DNA of 64,000 nt from Desulfuromusa kysingii (GCF_900107645.1 NZ_FNQN01000011.1:58538-122537), one strand, 5' to 3'. Counted from the stretch's first letter, positions 1-9,842 are shown. Numbers and translations are program-made. Notes: a model not told the origin generated them from the letters alone.

Positions 1-1
1 G

Positions 2-1195
2 TTGTCTGAGACCCATCTCCCGGCTCCGGTCCGTGAAATTGTTTCAACCCCCCTTGCCCACGATACTCCGGCAGAGATGTCCCAGCCAGAGATCAAAGAG
101 TGGATCAAGGGTGAATGTGCGGCAATTCCAGGCAAAACCATGCCGGGACTGACAGTTGTCGAACGTGATTATGTCAATTTATATAAACGTTACATCTCCT
201 TGGGACCGGGAGCGCGCAAGAACGGCATCGGCGCACATGGTCTTTCATGGCAGATTGAGGACTTTTACGATGAATTGATTAAAACCAACCCGAGCGTTGC
301 CTGGAACGGGCAGTGCTATCCCTCGCTCGAAAACGCCAAAGATGCTGCCAACGTCATTCTCCAGCTAGCTCCTGAGACCAACGGTGAACTCGCCTTCAGG
401 GCATTTCAGGCTAAGGAAGAAAAAGTTGGCATGCCGCTGGTCGATCTAGCAGCAGATACCCGTGCGATTGGCACCACTTTCAGCGATCTCGATCGCCAGC
501 CTAGACGGCTTCTGACCAGCCCTTGTTGGAGTGGTTTGACAAATAACGGTCGTGCTTATGCTGCCTATTGTCTCAATGTTGAACGCCTGGTTCCCTGGCA
601 CACTTTGACGGGAAGACAACATTTTTATCTTGACCATGAGGGTTATATTGCCTACGGCGAGAATCTGCCAACTTACAAGCCGAAACCCGATCCGAGTTCG
701 TTACAGGATCTGGTCGTCACCCATTCCGACGAGCAAAGCATCATGCTTAACTACCTGACTCCGCACGGAAAATGGGGAATTCACTCCACCTATGGTGATA
801 ACCACAGGATGTTGACACTGTCACGTGGCTGCCATCCATTCTGGATCAACGACAAGGACGCAGTAAAAATCGGTGTCATCGATAATGACTGGGTCGAAGT
901 GTACAACGACCACGGCGTTGTCGTCACCAGGGCCGTCGTCAGCGCCCGCCTGCCACAAGGGATATGTTTCCTTTATCACGCACCGGAACGGACCATCGGC
1001 GTTCCCAAATCACCATTACGCGGTAACAAACGTGCCGGCAGTCATAACAGCCTCAACCGGATTCGGCTCAAACCAAATCTGATGCTCGGTGGCTACGGGC
1101 AGTTTACCTACGGGTGGAACTATTGGGGGCCACCTGGGGCCAATCGCGATACTTTTATTTTGGTGCGTAAACTCAAAGATGAACCGAGCTGGTAA
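2..1195 (+). CDS. narG: Respiratory nitrate reductase alpha subunit, C-terminal part
   Basis: This is the last third of the membrane-bound nitrate reductase catalytic subunit, which reduces nitrate to nitrite at a bis-MGD molybdenum centre on the cytoplasmic side. The reading frame is open to the left edge, so the first 397 visible residues are only the C-terminal portion of a protein that is usually near 1,200 residues; the N-terminal [4Fe-4S] and Mo-ligand regions lie outside. The visible part has the molybdopterin-dinucleotide-binding fold typical of the family end, including the stretch [15 protein letters not shown] near residue 252 and [12 protein letters not shown] near 279. It is followed 31 bp later by narH with a clear ribosome site, fixing it as the first gene of a narGHJI operon. 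The first codon shown is not the real start. Confidence 0.95.
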   Translation: MSETHLPAPVREIVSTPLAHDTPAEMSQPEIKEWIKGECAAIPGKTMPGLTVVERDYVNLYKRYISLGPGARKNGIGAHGLSWQIEDFYDELIKTNPSVAWNGQCYPSLENAKDAANVILQLAPETNGELAFRAFQAKEEKVGMPLVDLAADTRAIGTTFSDLDRQPRRLLTSPCWSGLTNNGRAYAAYCLNVERLVPWHTLTGRQHFYLDHEGYIAYGENLPTYKPKPDPSSLQDLVVTHSDEQSIMLNYLTPHGKWGIHSTYGDNHRMLTLSRGCHPFWINDKDAVKIGVIDNDWVEVYNDHGVVVTRAVVSARLPQGICFLYHAPERTIGVPKSPLRGNKRAGSHNSLNRIRLKPNLMLGGYGQFTYGWNYWGPPGANRDTFILVRKLKDEPSW

Positions 1196-1226
1196 ACCCG
1201 GTACAGGATTTAAGGAGCTATGAACT

Positions 1227-2714
1227 ATGAATATACGTGCACAGGTGTCGTCGGTATTCCACCTCGATAAATGTATCGGTTGTCATACTTGCAGCATCGC
1301 CTGCAAAAACCTCTGGACTGACCGTAAAGGGGTCGAATACATGTGGTGGAATAATGTTGAAACCAAACCGGGAACCGGTTATCCGACCCAATGGGAAGAT
1401 CAGCAGCACCATCAAGGAGGCTGGCAAAAAAAAGGCAATGATCTACAGTTAAGAATGGGCAGTAAAGGAGCATCATTAGGGAGGATATTTCATAATCCAG
1501 ACCTGCCGACGATGGACGATTACTACGAACCTTTCACCTTTAAGTATCAGGATCTGACCAATGCTCCCGCCGGTGATGACCAACCGACCGCCCGACCGGT
1601 ATCCATGGTCAGTGGCAAGCCGATAAAGATTGAATCTGGTCCCAACTGGGACGATGATCTGTCGGGATCAAACATCTATGCCGCCAATGATCCAGGTGTC
1701 CTCCAGTTGAGTGAGAAAGAACAGCAACAGATGTTCGCCATCGAAAAGATGGTGATGTTTTACCTGCCGCGCATCTGTAACCACTGTCTGAATGCTGCCT
1801 GCGTGGCCGCATGCCCTTCCGGGGCGATCTACAAGCGTGGTGAAGACGGCATCGTGCTGATTAATCAGGATAAATGCCGTGGCTGGCGGATGTGCGTATC
1901 GGCATGCCCTTATAAGAAGACCTATTACGGCTGGACCAGTGGTAAATCAGAAAAATGCATTCATTGCTATCCACGTCTGGAAGTTGGAGAAGCCCCAGCC
2001 TGTTTTCATTCATGCGTCGGTCGCATTCGTTACCTTGGTGTTCTCCTTTATGATGCCGACCGTATTGAGGACGTTGCTAAACTTGAAGATACAGAACTCG
2101 CAGCAGCTCAACGTGACATGATCCTTGACCCATTCGATCCACGGGTACAGGAAGAAGCTCTAAAGTGTGGAATTGCCGCTGAAGTTCTGGAAGCAGCACA
2201 GAAATCCCCAACCTACAAATTTGTCAAAGAATGGGGCATTGCGTTACCTCTACATCCAGAATATCGGACTCTGCCGATGCTGTTTTATGTTCCGCCATTG
2301 CTACCAGTTATATCAAAAGAGACCTTAAACGTTCAAAAATTGGCAGATGATTTTTTTACCAGCTTGGAAAAAGCCCGCTTGCCCCTGAAATATCTTGCTG
2401 GTCTCTTCAGTGGCGGCAATGAAGAAGAAATCAAGGCCGTGTATCGTAAGCTGATCGCTGTACGCATCCAACGTCGCAATACCACCGTTGGAGATATGTC
2501 AGCAGAAGAGGCACAAAAGGCTCGCGACATTGCCGGGGTCGACAGTGACATGATCGAGGCTATTTTCCGGATGACAACAATAACCAGCATCAAAGAACGA
2601 ATCGTGATTCCCCCCATGTTACGCGAGCAGGCAATTGAAGCCGGGATGGATACTGAAACCTATAAACAAGAAATGGGATTTGGCAAGAGACAACCACCCA
2701 AGAGACGCTGGTAA
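1227..2714 (+). CDS. narH: Respiratory nitrate reductase beta subunit
   Basis: NarH carries the iron-sulfur wire that moves electrons from NarI haem b to NarG. At 495 residues it has family length. Four cysteine groups are visible: CIGCHTCSIACKN near residue 18, CNHCLNAACVAACP near 183, CRGWRMCVSACP near 216, and the group around CIHCYP near 242 with ACFHSCVG near 256. The tryptophan in CRGWRMC replaces a cysteine and is the known mark of the [3Fe-4S] cluster in this family, so one 3Fe and three 4Fe clusters are expected. AAGGAG lies nine bases before the chosen ATG. No signal peptide is seen, as expected for a cytoplasmic subunit anchored through NarI. The next gene starts two bases after the stop. 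Confidence 0.97.
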   Translation: MNIRAQVSSVFHLDKCIGCHTCSIACKNLWTDRKGVEYMWWNNVETKPGTGYPTQWEDQQHHQGGWQKKGNDLQLRMGSKGASLGRIFHNPDLPTMDDYYEPFTFKYQDLTNAPAGDDQPTARPVSMVSGKPIKIESGPNWDDDLSGSNIYAANDPGVLQLSEKEQQQMFAIEKMVMFYLPRICNHCLNAACVAACPSGAIYKRGEDGIVLINQDKCRGWRMCVSACPYKKTYYGWTSGKSEKCIHCYPRLEVGEAPACFHSCVGRIRYLGVLLYDADRIEDVAKLEDTELAAAQRDMILDPFDPRVQEEALKCGIAAEVLEAAQKSPTYKFVKEWGIALPLHPEYRTLPMLFYVPPLLPVISKETLNVQKLADDFFTSLEKARLPLKYLAGLFSGGNEEEIKAVYRKLIAVRIQRRNTTVGDMSAEEAQKARDIAGVDSDMIEAIFRMTTITSIKERIVIPPMLREQAIEAGMDTETYKQEMGFGKRQPPKRRW

Positions 2715-2716
2715 TT

Positions 2717-3262
2717 ATGATGAATGAACCCATCAATAAAAACTTATGTCATCAATTCTCTGTGCTCCTGAGTTACCCCGTTTCAGGTTTACAAAATACG
2801 GCTATTATGTGCAGAGATTCGCTTGCAAGAATATCTCCTGATGCCGCCTGTCAGCTGCATGAATTCATCGATTTCGTGGATACTGCCGATCGGGCCCAGA
2901 TCGAGGAAATATACACCTCAACCTTCGACCTCCAACCTGTTTGCCATCCCTATGTTGGCTACCAACTCTGCGGAGAGAATCAGAAACGTGCCATGTTTCT
3001 GATGAAGATGCAGCAGATCTATCGTCATTATGATTACACTCCGGGAAACGAATTACCTGATCATTTATGTGAAATTCTTCGCTTTATCAGCAGAACAAAC
3101 GCCCCGGACTGTTGTCAGGAACTGATTGACGATGGAGTATTACCGGCACTGGAAAAGATCATTCAAGCGATTGAAAATGATGATCATCCCTATAAAAGAC
3201 TTCTCATGACCCTGCAATGCTTTCTCAGTGAAAGCCGTACGGAAAATGGAGCATTATTATGA
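2717..3262 (+). CDS. narJ: Nitrate reductase assembly chaperone NarJ (delta subunit)
   Basis: NarJ is a cytoplasmic chaperone of the TorD/NarJ family; it is needed to insert the molybdenum cofactor into NarG and is not part of the mature enzyme. The 181-residue product is all helical in character and shows the family signature of a conserved Pro-His/Pro-Tyr stretch (LQPVCHPYVGYQL near residue 70). The assignment rests on this, on its size and on position between narH and narI. Two tandem ATG codons are possible starts, differing by one residue. The stop overlaps the narI start in an ATGA, indicating coupled translation. Confidence 0.92.
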   Translation: MMNEPINKNLCHQFSVLLSYPVSGLQNTAIMCRDSLARISPDAACQLHEFIDFVDTADRAQIEEIYTSTFDLQPVCHPYVGYQLCGENQKRAMFLMKMQQIYRHYDYTPGNELPDHLCEILRFISRTNAPDCCQELIDDGVLPALEKIIQAIENDDHPYKRLLMTLQCFLSESRTENGALL

Positions 3263-3939
3263 TGGATCTGATTTTATTCGGCGTGTTCCCCTATGTAGCC
3301 ATGACCCTCGCGATTGCTGTCGGTTTTTATCGCTACTGTTTTGATCGTTACTCTTATTCATCACAATCTTCCCAGTTTCTTGAAAGTCGCACCCTTTTCT
3401 GGGGATCGGTTCCTTGGCACTACGCTATTCTCCTGATCCTGTCGGCCCACCTTTTGGCGTTTCTTTTTCCGTCTCTTTGGGGGTCTCTGCTCGGGGCCCC
3501 AGGCCGACTGTATTTATTGGAGATAACAGGTATCGCTCTCGGGGTGGTCACGACGATCGCGATGCTGGTTTTGCTGCTCCGCCGCGCTAGTAATGCCCGG
3601 GTCAACGTAGTCACCACGACCATCGACTGGGTCCTTTTAATTTCTTTATTACTTCAGGTGATCACTGGCGTTTATATCGCTATCACCATGCGTTGGGGGG
3701 GCTTCTGGTACGTCCATACGGTCACACCTTGGCTCTGGTCACTAGTCTCCTTCAGCCCGAAAATTGATTTTCTGGTGAACATGCCATTTGTCGTCAAGCT
3801 GCATGCCGTCAATGCCTTTTTTCTCGTGGCATTGTTCCCTTTTTCCCGCTTGGTTCACGTTGTCAGCATCCCTCTTGCCTATGTCACCCGCCCCTATCAG
3901 CTGGTGATCTGGTATCGGCAACGCAATAACCAGCTTTGA
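3259..3939 (+). CDS. narI: Respiratory nitrate reductase gamma subunit (cytochrome b)
   Basis: NarI is the integral membrane subunit that oxidises quinol on the outer face and passes electrons through two b haems to NarH. The 226-residue product has five hydrophobic segments, the first opening at residue 3, consistent with the five-helix family fold. Candidate haem ligands are the histidines in WHYAILLILSAHLL (near 54 and 64) and in KLHAVNAFF and RLVHVVSIP near the end (about 181 and 199), the spacing expected for haems in helices 2 and 5. Its start overlaps the narJ stop. NarI completes a canonical GHJI set; the two transporters that follow belong to the same run of genes. Confidence 0.95.
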   Translation: MMDLILFGVFPYVAMTLAIAVGFYRYCFDRYSYSSQSSQFLESRTLFWGSVPWHYAILLILSAHLLAFLFPSLWGSLLGAPGRLYLLEITGIALGVVTTIAMLVLLLRRASNARVNVVTTTIDWVLLISLLLQVITGVYIAITMRWGGFWYVHTVTPWLWSLVSFSPKIDFLVNMPFVVKLHAVNAFFLVALFPFSRLVHVVSIPLAYVTRPYQLVIWYRQRNNQL

Positions 3940-3998
3940 TATAAATTTATTTGCCGTGTTCTAGCAACAAACTGAATTATGACCTGAAGGGTGTGACC

Positions 3999-5492
3999 AT
4001 GCAAGACGTTGCCACAGGTAAATCTCACAAAATGCTCTTCCTTAACACCCTGGCATTCACGATCTGTTTCGCCGCGTGGATGTTCAATGGTGTTCTGGTA
4101 ACCTTTCTAGTTGATAATCAGGTTTTCGATTGGGGACCGGTCCAGATTGGTTGGCTGATGGGGATTCCAGTCCTGACCGGATCAATTTTCAGATTGCCAG
4201 CTGGGATGCTGACCGATAAATTTGGCGGTAAACCGATCTACGGCACCCTGTTACTCGTCTGTGCAATACCGATGTATTTACTCTCCAAGGCAGATAGTCT
4301 CACAACATTCGCCCTTTGCAGCTTCGGTTTCGGTCTGGCCGGAGTCAGTTTTTCTATCGGTATTGCGTTTACATCAGTCTGGTATCCACAGAAGCGACAG
4401 GGAACTGTTCTCGGAATCTTTGGAGCCGGCAATGCCGGTGCAGCACTGACAACACTGTTTGCCCCAACTTTGCTAAATCGTCTGACAGATAATGGCGCCC
4501 ATATCGAGGGGTGGCGGCAGCTACCGGTTTATTACGCAATGATGCTGGCATCGATGGGAATTCTGTTCTTCATCTTTGCTGAGAACAAGAAACCTGAATC
4601 GTCAACCAAAAACCTTATCCAAATGCTTAAACCATTATCAAATATCCGCGTTTGGCGTTTTGGACTTTATTATTTTCTCGTTTTTGGCTGCTTTGTTGCC
4701 TTTTCGCAGTGGCTGGTTTCTTATTTTGTCAATGTCTACTATCTGTCTTTAGTTACCGCCGGAATTTTTGCTGCAGCCTTCAGTCTTCCGTCCGGAGTGA
4801 TCCGGGCACTGGGGGGCTGGTTATCGGACAAGTTTGGGGGACGCACGGTGATGTACTGGGTTTTGAGCGCTTCGGTGCTGCTCAGTTTTATGGTCATTAT
4901 TCCCAAAATGGACATCTACTCTCCTGGCCGGGGAGTGATGGCGCAGCGAGCCGGGAGTGTGACCGAGGTAACGTCCACAGTAATTGGCATCGGTGACAAG
5001 CGCTACAGTCTAAAAGCAAAACCCGATGAGCTTAACAACTTTGATGACAGAATGTTGATTCTGCCAAGCAAGCAGACTTGGCAGGAACCAGCGGTCGAAG
5101 TCGGTCAGCAGGTTAAGAAAAAGGAACTTTTGGCCAAGGGCGTCACACGCATATTTTTTCAGGCCAATGTTTGGATTTTCGCTGGAATTGTTGTACTGCT
5201 CGGCAGCATCTGGGGGATTGGCAGCGCGGCTGTCTATAAACTGATCCCTGATTACTTTCCTGAAGAAGTCGGAGTGGTGGGCGGTATGGTCGGTGTTCTC
5301 GGCGGGCTCGGTGGTTTTTTCTGCCCGATCGTATTCGGATATCTGCTTGAATGGACCGGGCTCTGGACCAGCTGCTGGATGTTCATGTTCGCCCTGTCAC
5401 TTTTGTGTTTACTCTGGATGCATCTGGTTGCGACCCGAATGATGAAGAGTAAACACCCGAAAGATATGCAGAAATTTGAAATTAGCAGCTAG
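3999..5492 (+). CDS. narK: NarK-type nitrate/nitrite transporter with an inserted domain
   Basis: A 12-helix major-facilitator protein of the nitrate/nitrite porter family, expected to import nitrate or exchange it for nitrite across the inner membrane. Family marks are the loop between helices 2 and 3 (RLPAGMLTDKFGG) and the glycine-rich nitrate signature GIFGAGNAGAALT near residue 142. I chose the ATG that lies eight bases after GAAGG; an upstream ATG at 3951 would add 16 hydrophilic residues and has no ribosome site. Unusual: between the helices around residues 304-390 sits about 85 soluble residues (4907-5167) ending in a motif like half of a lipoyl/biotinyl domain (VEVGQQVKKKELLAKG). Most NarK proteins have only a short loop there. 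Whether it is a proton symporter or an antiporter cannot be decided here. Confidence 0.9.
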   Translation: MQDVATGKSHKMLFLNTLAFTICFAAWMFNGVLVTFLVDNQVFDWGPVQIGWLMGIPVLTGSIFRLPAGMLTDKFGGKPIYGTLLLVCAIPMYLLSKADSLTTFALCSFGFGLAGVSFSIGIAFTSVWYPQKRQGTVLGIFGAGNAGAALTTLFAPTLLNRLTDNGAHIEGWRQLPVYYAMMLASMGILFFIFAENKKPESSTKNLIQMLKPLSNIRVWRFGLYYFLVFGCFVAFSQWLVSYFVNVYYLSLVTAGIFAAAFSLPSGVIRALGGWLSDKFGGRTVMYWVLSASVLLSFMVIIPKMDIYSPGRGVMAQRAGSVTEVTSTVIGIGDKRYSLKAKPDELNNFDDRMLILPSKQTWQEPAVEVGQQVKKKELLAKGVTRIFFQANVWIFAGIVVLLGSIWGIGSAAVYKLIPDYFPEEVGVVGGMVGVLGGLGGFFCPIVFGYLLEWTGLWTSCWMFMFALSLLCLLWMHLVATRMMKSKHPKDMQKFEISS

Positions 5493-5521
5493 TCAACTGT
5501 CTTTAACTGGAGAGATAAAAT

Positions 5522-7126
5522 ATGTCGGCTAACCTCGATAAATGGGACGTTGAAGACGAAGAGTTCTGGAATTCCACAGGTAAGAAAATTGCCACTCGGA
5601 ATCTGTGGATCTCTATTCCCAAACTGCTCTGCGGCTTTGCTGTCTGGCTTTATTGGAGCATCATCACCGTCCAGATGATCAATCTTGGCTACCCCTTCAG
5701 CCAATCGCAGCTGTTTACCCTCTCGGCGATCGCTGGACTAACCGGGGCAACCCTGCGCATTCCCAGTTCATTCTTGATTCGCATAGCCGGTGGCCGTAAC
5801 ACCATCTTCTTTACTACCGCGCTACTGATCATCCCAGCACTTGGAACCGGCATCGCTTTACAAAATAAAACCACACCGATAGAAATCTACTACCTGCTGG
5901 CACTGCTATCGGGGATCGGCGGTGGCAACTTTGCTTCGTCAATGTCCAACATCAGTTTCTTCTTCCCCAAGCGGGTTCAAGGGACGTCACTCGGACTGAA
6001 CGCCGGTCTGGGTAACTTTGGTGTCACCACCATGCAGATTCTGATTCCTCTGGTAATGACCTTTGGATTGTTTGGTGGTGAGTCACAGACGCTTATAAAC
6101 ACTAGCGGAACCCTGATCGGCAAGATTCCGGCTGGCACTGAAACCTATATCCAAAATGGCGGCTACGTCTGGTTAATTTTGTTGATTCCACTGGTCATTG
6201 TCGGCTACTTCGGCATGCACAACATCAGAACCGAAGCGGTCTCACCTGATGTCAACTCGACCACCCATGCGTTTATTAAAATTACCGGCTTGCTGATGAT
6301 CGCCTTTGTTACCGCCAGCATCGGCCTCTATCTTTTATTGCCACCTCCTGTCGGGTTAGGGATGCTGAGCAAGTGGATTGTCCTGCCACTCATTATTGCC
6401 GCAACAGTGTTCGGCATGAAATACCTGACTCGGGGAGAATTGCGCGCTAATCTCGAAAGACAATATCGGATTTTCAATAATAAGCATACCTGGGTGATGA
6501 CCATCATCTACACAATGACTTTCGGCTCGTTTATTGGCTATTCTGCGGCTTTTGCTCTCTCAATCAAGGTCATTTTCGGCTTTTCACACATCATGATTGA
6601 CGGCATTATGACGCACACTACGGCCAATGCCAACGGACCCAGTGCCTTGATGTTCGCCTGGATGGGACCATTCATCGGTGCACTGATCCGTCCGATTGGA
6701 GGAAAGATTGCTGACAAGCTCGGTGGAGCACTGGTCACTCAGTGGGTTTCTATCGTCATGATCGCCTCAGCACTTGGTTGTGCCTATTTTATGCAGGCGG
6801 CATACTCCTCACCTACTCCGGAAAATTACTTTGTCCCCTTTTTACTCCTATTTATTATTCTATTCGCCGCTACGGGAGTTGGTAACGGCTCTACTTTTCG
6901 TTCAATAGCGATGATTTTTGATAAAGAACAAGCAGGACCAGCCCTCGGCTGGACATCAGCAGTCGCCGCTTACGGCGCTTTTATTATTCCGCAGGTTTTT
7001 GGCGAGCAGATCAAAGCCACTACACCTGAATACGCGCTCTACGGTTTTGCCGTTTTTTACCTCTTTTGCCTGGTTCTGAATTGGTGGTTTTATCTCAGCA
7101 AAAATGCCTCCATCAAGAACCCATGA
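5522..7126 (+). CDS. narK: Second NarK-type nitrate/nitrite transporter
   Basis: A 534-residue major-facilitator carrier, homologous to the gene before it but clearly divergent. It shows the NarK signatures NAGLGNFGVTTMQ near residue 160 and GNGSTFRSIAMIF near 457, and RLPSS-type helix 2-3 loop as RIPSSFLIRIAGG near 79. It lacks the long soluble insertion of its neighbour. Paired NarK carriers beside narGHJI are known from Geobacter metallireducens and, as a fusion, from Paracoccus, where one takes in nitrate with protons and the other exchanges nitrate for nitrite; such a division of labour is likely here but which gene does which is inference. GGAGAG precedes the ATG. Confidence 0.92.
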   Translation: MSANLDKWDVEDEEFWNSTGKKIATRNLWISIPKLLCGFAVWLYWSIITVQMINLGYPFSQSQLFTLSAIAGLTGATLRIPSSFLIRIAGGRNTIFFTTALLIIPALGTGIALQNKTTPIEIYYLLALLSGIGGGNFASSMSNISFFFPKRVQGTSLGLNAGLGNFGVTTMQILIPLVMTFGLFGGESQTLINTSGTLIGKIPAGTETYIQNGGYVWLILLIPLVIVGYFGMHNIRTEAVSPDVNSTTHAFIKITGLLMIAFVTASIGLYLLLPPPVGLGMLSKWIVLPLIIAATVFGMKYLTRGELRANLERQYRIFNNKHTWVMTIIYTMTFGSFIGYSAAFALSIKVIFGFSHIMIDGIMTHTTANANGPSALMFAWMGPFIGALIRPIGGKIADKLGGALVTQWVSIVMIASALGCAYFMQAAYSSPTPENYFVPFLLLFIILFAATGVGNGSTFRSIAMIFDKEQAGPALGWTSAVAAYGAFIIPQVFGEQIKATTPEYALYGFAVFYLFCLVLNWWFYLSKNASIKNP

Positions 7127-7188
7127 CTGCTATCGATACACCTCTTTTAATCTGATGACAGCGCCCTCTTAGCGAAAGGAAATTTAAT

Positions 7189-7632
7189 ATGGAAATAAAA
7201 ATCAAACAACATATTTACGCAATGATTTGTGAACAAGCCCCAGATGCCATCCTCTATGCCGATCGAGAGGGAGTTATTCAACGATGGAACCGCGGTGCGG
7301 AAATGATTTTTGGATATACAGCAAAGGAAGCGATCGGTCAGCCTCTCGATATCATCATCCCGGAAAGGCTCCAGCAGAGACATAATGATGGATATCGACG
7401 AGTCATGGTTGAGGGGACGACCAAATATGGCGCAGATTTACTTTCAGTTCCGGCCCGTGACAAAGACAACCACTCACTGTTCAGTGACTTTTCCATTATT
7501 ATGATTAAAGATGACAACGGTCAGATGCAAGGAATTGCGGCGATAATGAGAGACTCTACGGCCCAAAAAGCAAAAGAAAAAGAGTTGAGAGAACAGATAA
7601 AAACACTGACATCAACACAGCAATCAGAATGA
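7189..7632 (+). CDS. Single-domain PAS protein
   Basis: A 147-residue soluble protein made of one PAS domain (about residues 12-125) and a short charged coiled-coil tail. The PAS core is visible from ILYADREGVIQRWNRGAEMIFGY to the PAC end IAAIMRDSTAQKAKE. There is no output domain, kinase or DNA-binding helix, so it probably works by binding a partner. It starts 62 bp after the second narK with AAGGAAA before the ATG, and the PAS-LuxR regulator follows 160 bp later; role as a sensor accessory for nitrate or redox state is inferred from this position only. Confidence 0.8.
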   Translation: MEIKIKQHIYAMICEQAPDAILYADREGVIQRWNRGAEMIFGYTAKEAIGQPLDIIIPERLQQRHNDGYRRVMVEGTTKYGADLLSVPARDKDNHSLFSDFSIIMIKDDNGQMQGIAAIMRDSTAQKAKEKELREQIKTLTSTQQSE

Positions 7633-7792
7633 TTAAAGCGGCAATAAAAGAGCCAAAACTTTCGAAAACTGAGCGTAAAATTACAAGTATTATCGATTTT
7701 TTCAATCTGCTGGCTGTACCTATAAGTTGAGAAGTTTTATGATGGAACAAAAATCAACAATGGACTGTTTACAACCGTGGGATTGAAATCAT

Positions 7793-9133
7793 ATGAGTGA
7801 TAAACTTCTTGATCAACTTAACGCACATTTAGAAACATTTCTGCAACTCTGGACCCAGCAAATGTCAGATGCCGGATACCTCGCTCATACAACGGCGAAG
7901 CGGGATGATTGTATTGAGTCATTTAATGGGGTCATAGAATCGATTCGGAAAATGGTTCCTGCTGCGGAAATACCAACATTTGCTCCGTTGATGAGAAGGG
8001 CCCAAGATGGGGCCTGCTACATGCTTCAAACGGCAAAAAACCATCGTCATCGAGGCATTACCGCAGGAATGTTTCTGGGATGTTTCAAAACCCTGATCCA
8101 TTCATTGGAAGATATTGTCTTAACCCTGGGATTGAAAGACGGAGAAAAGCTGGAAGCGGTCCTGCGAATTCGCCGTGTCTGTGATGTCCTGGAAACAACC
8201 TTTATCAGTGACTGGGAGCAGTCCAGCGATCATGATATGACCGAAAGGTTACAAGGGGTCAACCGTCAGCTCACCTTGAAAAAAAACCGCTACGAAAATA
8301 TATATCGGAGCACTTCAGATCTGGTTATTTTAACAGATGACCAGGGATTGGTTATCGAGGTGAATCCAGAAACCGAAAAATATGTTTCTGCGGAACTTTT
8401 ACACGGAAAACCCCTTTGTCAATTCCTGCGCATAGATTGTCAGGATATGGGACAAATGTTGACGAAGTTTACCGCGGGTGAATCTCATGAGGTCTCCTCT
8501 CTGGACAATCAGCATGTTTTTAGTCTGCGCATTGTCCCCCTCTCAAGAGTTTCTCTGGCTGCACAAGAGTACATGTTGATTCTCAGCGATATCACTTTGC
8601 TAGTCAACCACAGACAAGAGCTTGAACAACGGGTCGCTGAACGGACAGCAGATTTAAGCCATTCCCAAAATTTGTTACAGCAGGAGAAAGCCCAAACCGA
8701 TGAAATGAACGTGACCTTAAGAAACGTGATGAAAAGCATCGAATCGGAACGACGAGACCTCGAGCAAAAGATCTCTTGTCGTATTTCCACCCACCTGCTC
8801 CCAGCTCTGGAAAAAATACGCCATGAAACCGCGCATACAAATCGATCCAGTTTTCTCGATCTGATTCAAGAGCAACTGATTTCCCTGACGTCAGGTTTTG
8901 ATTCAGAACTCGATGCCGGGATGCTCAAGTTGAGTAAAACTGAAATCAGGATCTGTAATTTCATCCAAGCCGGATGTTCCTCCAAAGAGATCTCTGAAGC
9001 CATGAATCTGGCTTTTGATACCGTGAGAACTCACCGCAAAAATATCCGCACTAAACTTGGGTTGAAGGGGAAAGATGTCAACCTGCACCTGTTTCTCGCA
9101 AGTCGTAATTGCCCCCCTCCAGAAAAAATATAA
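7793..9133 (+). CDS. PAS-LuxR transcription regulator
   Basis: A 446-residue cytoplasmic regulator in four parts: a helical N-terminal domain (1-150) resembling the globin-like/RsbR-type sensor regions seen in front of PAS domains; a PAS domain (about 175-285, YENIYRSTSDLVILTDDQGLVIEVNPE); a coiled coil (about 285-345); and a C-terminal LuxR-type helix-turn-helix (about 380-435, LSKTEIRICNFIQAGCSSKEISEAMNL with the recognition segment DTVRTHRKNIRTKLGL, split here for length). There is no receiver aspartate, so the signal must come through the sensor domains. It lies just before the DmsABC-like operon, and is the likely regulator of it or of nar; which one is not shown by the sequence. Confidence 0.85.
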   Translation: MSDKLLDQLNAHLETFLQLWTQQMSDAGYLAHTTAKRDDCIESFNGVIESIRKMVPAAEIPTFAPLMRRAQDGACYMLQTAKNHRHRGITAGMFLGCFKTLIHSLEDIVLTLGLKDGEKLEAVLRIRRVCDVLETTFISDWEQSSDHDMTERLQGVNRQLTLKKNRYENIYRSTSDLVILTDDQGLVIEVNPETEKYVSAELLHGKPLCQFLRIDCQDMGQMLTKFTAGESHEVSSLDNQHVFSLRIVPLSRVSLAAQEYMLILSDITLLVNHRQELEQRVAERTADLSHSQNLLQQEKAQTDEMNVTLRNVMKSIESERRDLEQKISCRISTHLLPALEKIRHETAHTNRSSFLDLIQEQLISLTSGFDSELDAGMLKLSKTEIRICNFIQAGCSSKEISEAMNLAFDTVRTHRKNIRTKLGLKGKDVNLHLFLASRNCPPPEKI

Positions 9134-9147
9134 CCCTTGAATTGGCC

Positions 9148-9179
9148 CATTATGGGGTAGACAAAGATACCCCATAATG
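9148..9179 (+). terminator. Perfect 12-bp hairpin after the LuxR gene
   Basis: Arms CATTATGGGGTA and TACCCCATAATG enclose eight bases, 15 bp after the regulator stop. There is no T-run, so intrinsic termination is unproven; it could instead be a 32-bp two-fold operator in front of the chaperone gene. Confidence 0.5.
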
Positions 9180-9252
9180 CCCCCACAACTCACCTTTTCA
9201 TGATTTAATCAGATCGCTATTCTACCTGAAATCACGCCACAGGAGGATTGCG

Positions 9253-9828
9253 ATGACCCAAAACAACACCACCACACCTCAAGAACCCTCTTATGAAACA
9301 CAGGTCGGCTGCAACTTACGGGATTTTTTCTTCGCTGCTAACAGCCATGAAATTCAACATAGTTATAATCAATTACGCAGCCTGGTTAAAGAGCTTCCTG
9401 AGGCAGAAGATCTTGATCAGCTTGAGTTTTCCTTTAATCGTCTGTTCATCGGCCCCAAAGCACTCGTCGCCCCTCCCTATGCTTCAGTCTATCTGGAAAA
9501 AGACGAACTTGTTATGGGAACCACGACCCTTGATGCTCGGGATCTTTACTCTTCTCTGGGATTGAGTTTTCCATCACAGGGGACCTTCCCCGATGATCAT
9601 ATTTCACTTGAAATTGATGCCTGCCTACATTTACGCCAACTGCAAACACAGTCACAGGATCAAAACATAACCGCACTCTATCAACAATTTTTGCGGGACC
9701 ATCTTTTAGTGTGGGCCCCCAAATTTGCTACACGTATCGCGTCCGCAGAGAATGGTTCCGAAACTATTCAAGCGACTGCTGACTTATTAATCGACTGGTT
9801 GGAACAAGAACTCTCTGATCACCACTAA
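9253..9828 (+). CDS. TorD/DmsD-family molybdoenzyme chaperone
   Basis: A 191-residue cytoplasmic helical protein of the TorD/DmsD redox-enzyme maturation family. The marks are the central FNRLFIGPKALVAPPYASVYLE-type segment (about residues 57-78, with conserved Pro-Pro-Tyr and Glu) and DDHISLEIDACLHL (about 115-128). Such proteins bind the Tat leader and apo form of a molybdoenzyme until the cofactor is in place. The molybdoenzyme that follows 14 bp later has a Tat leader, so it is the obvious client. CAGGAGG stands before the ATG. The operon thus opens with its own chaperone. Confidence 0.88.
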   Translation: MTQNNTTTPQEPSYETQVGCNLRDFFFAANSHEIQHSYNQLRSLVKELPEAEDLDQLEFSFNRLFIGPKALVAPPYASVYLEKDELVMGTTTLDARDLYSSLGLSFPSQGTFPDDHISLEIDACLHLRQLQTQSQDQNITALYQQFLRDHLLVWAPKFATRIASAENGSETIQATADLLIDWLEQELSDHH

Positions 9829-9842
9829 CAAGGAGACAGGTG

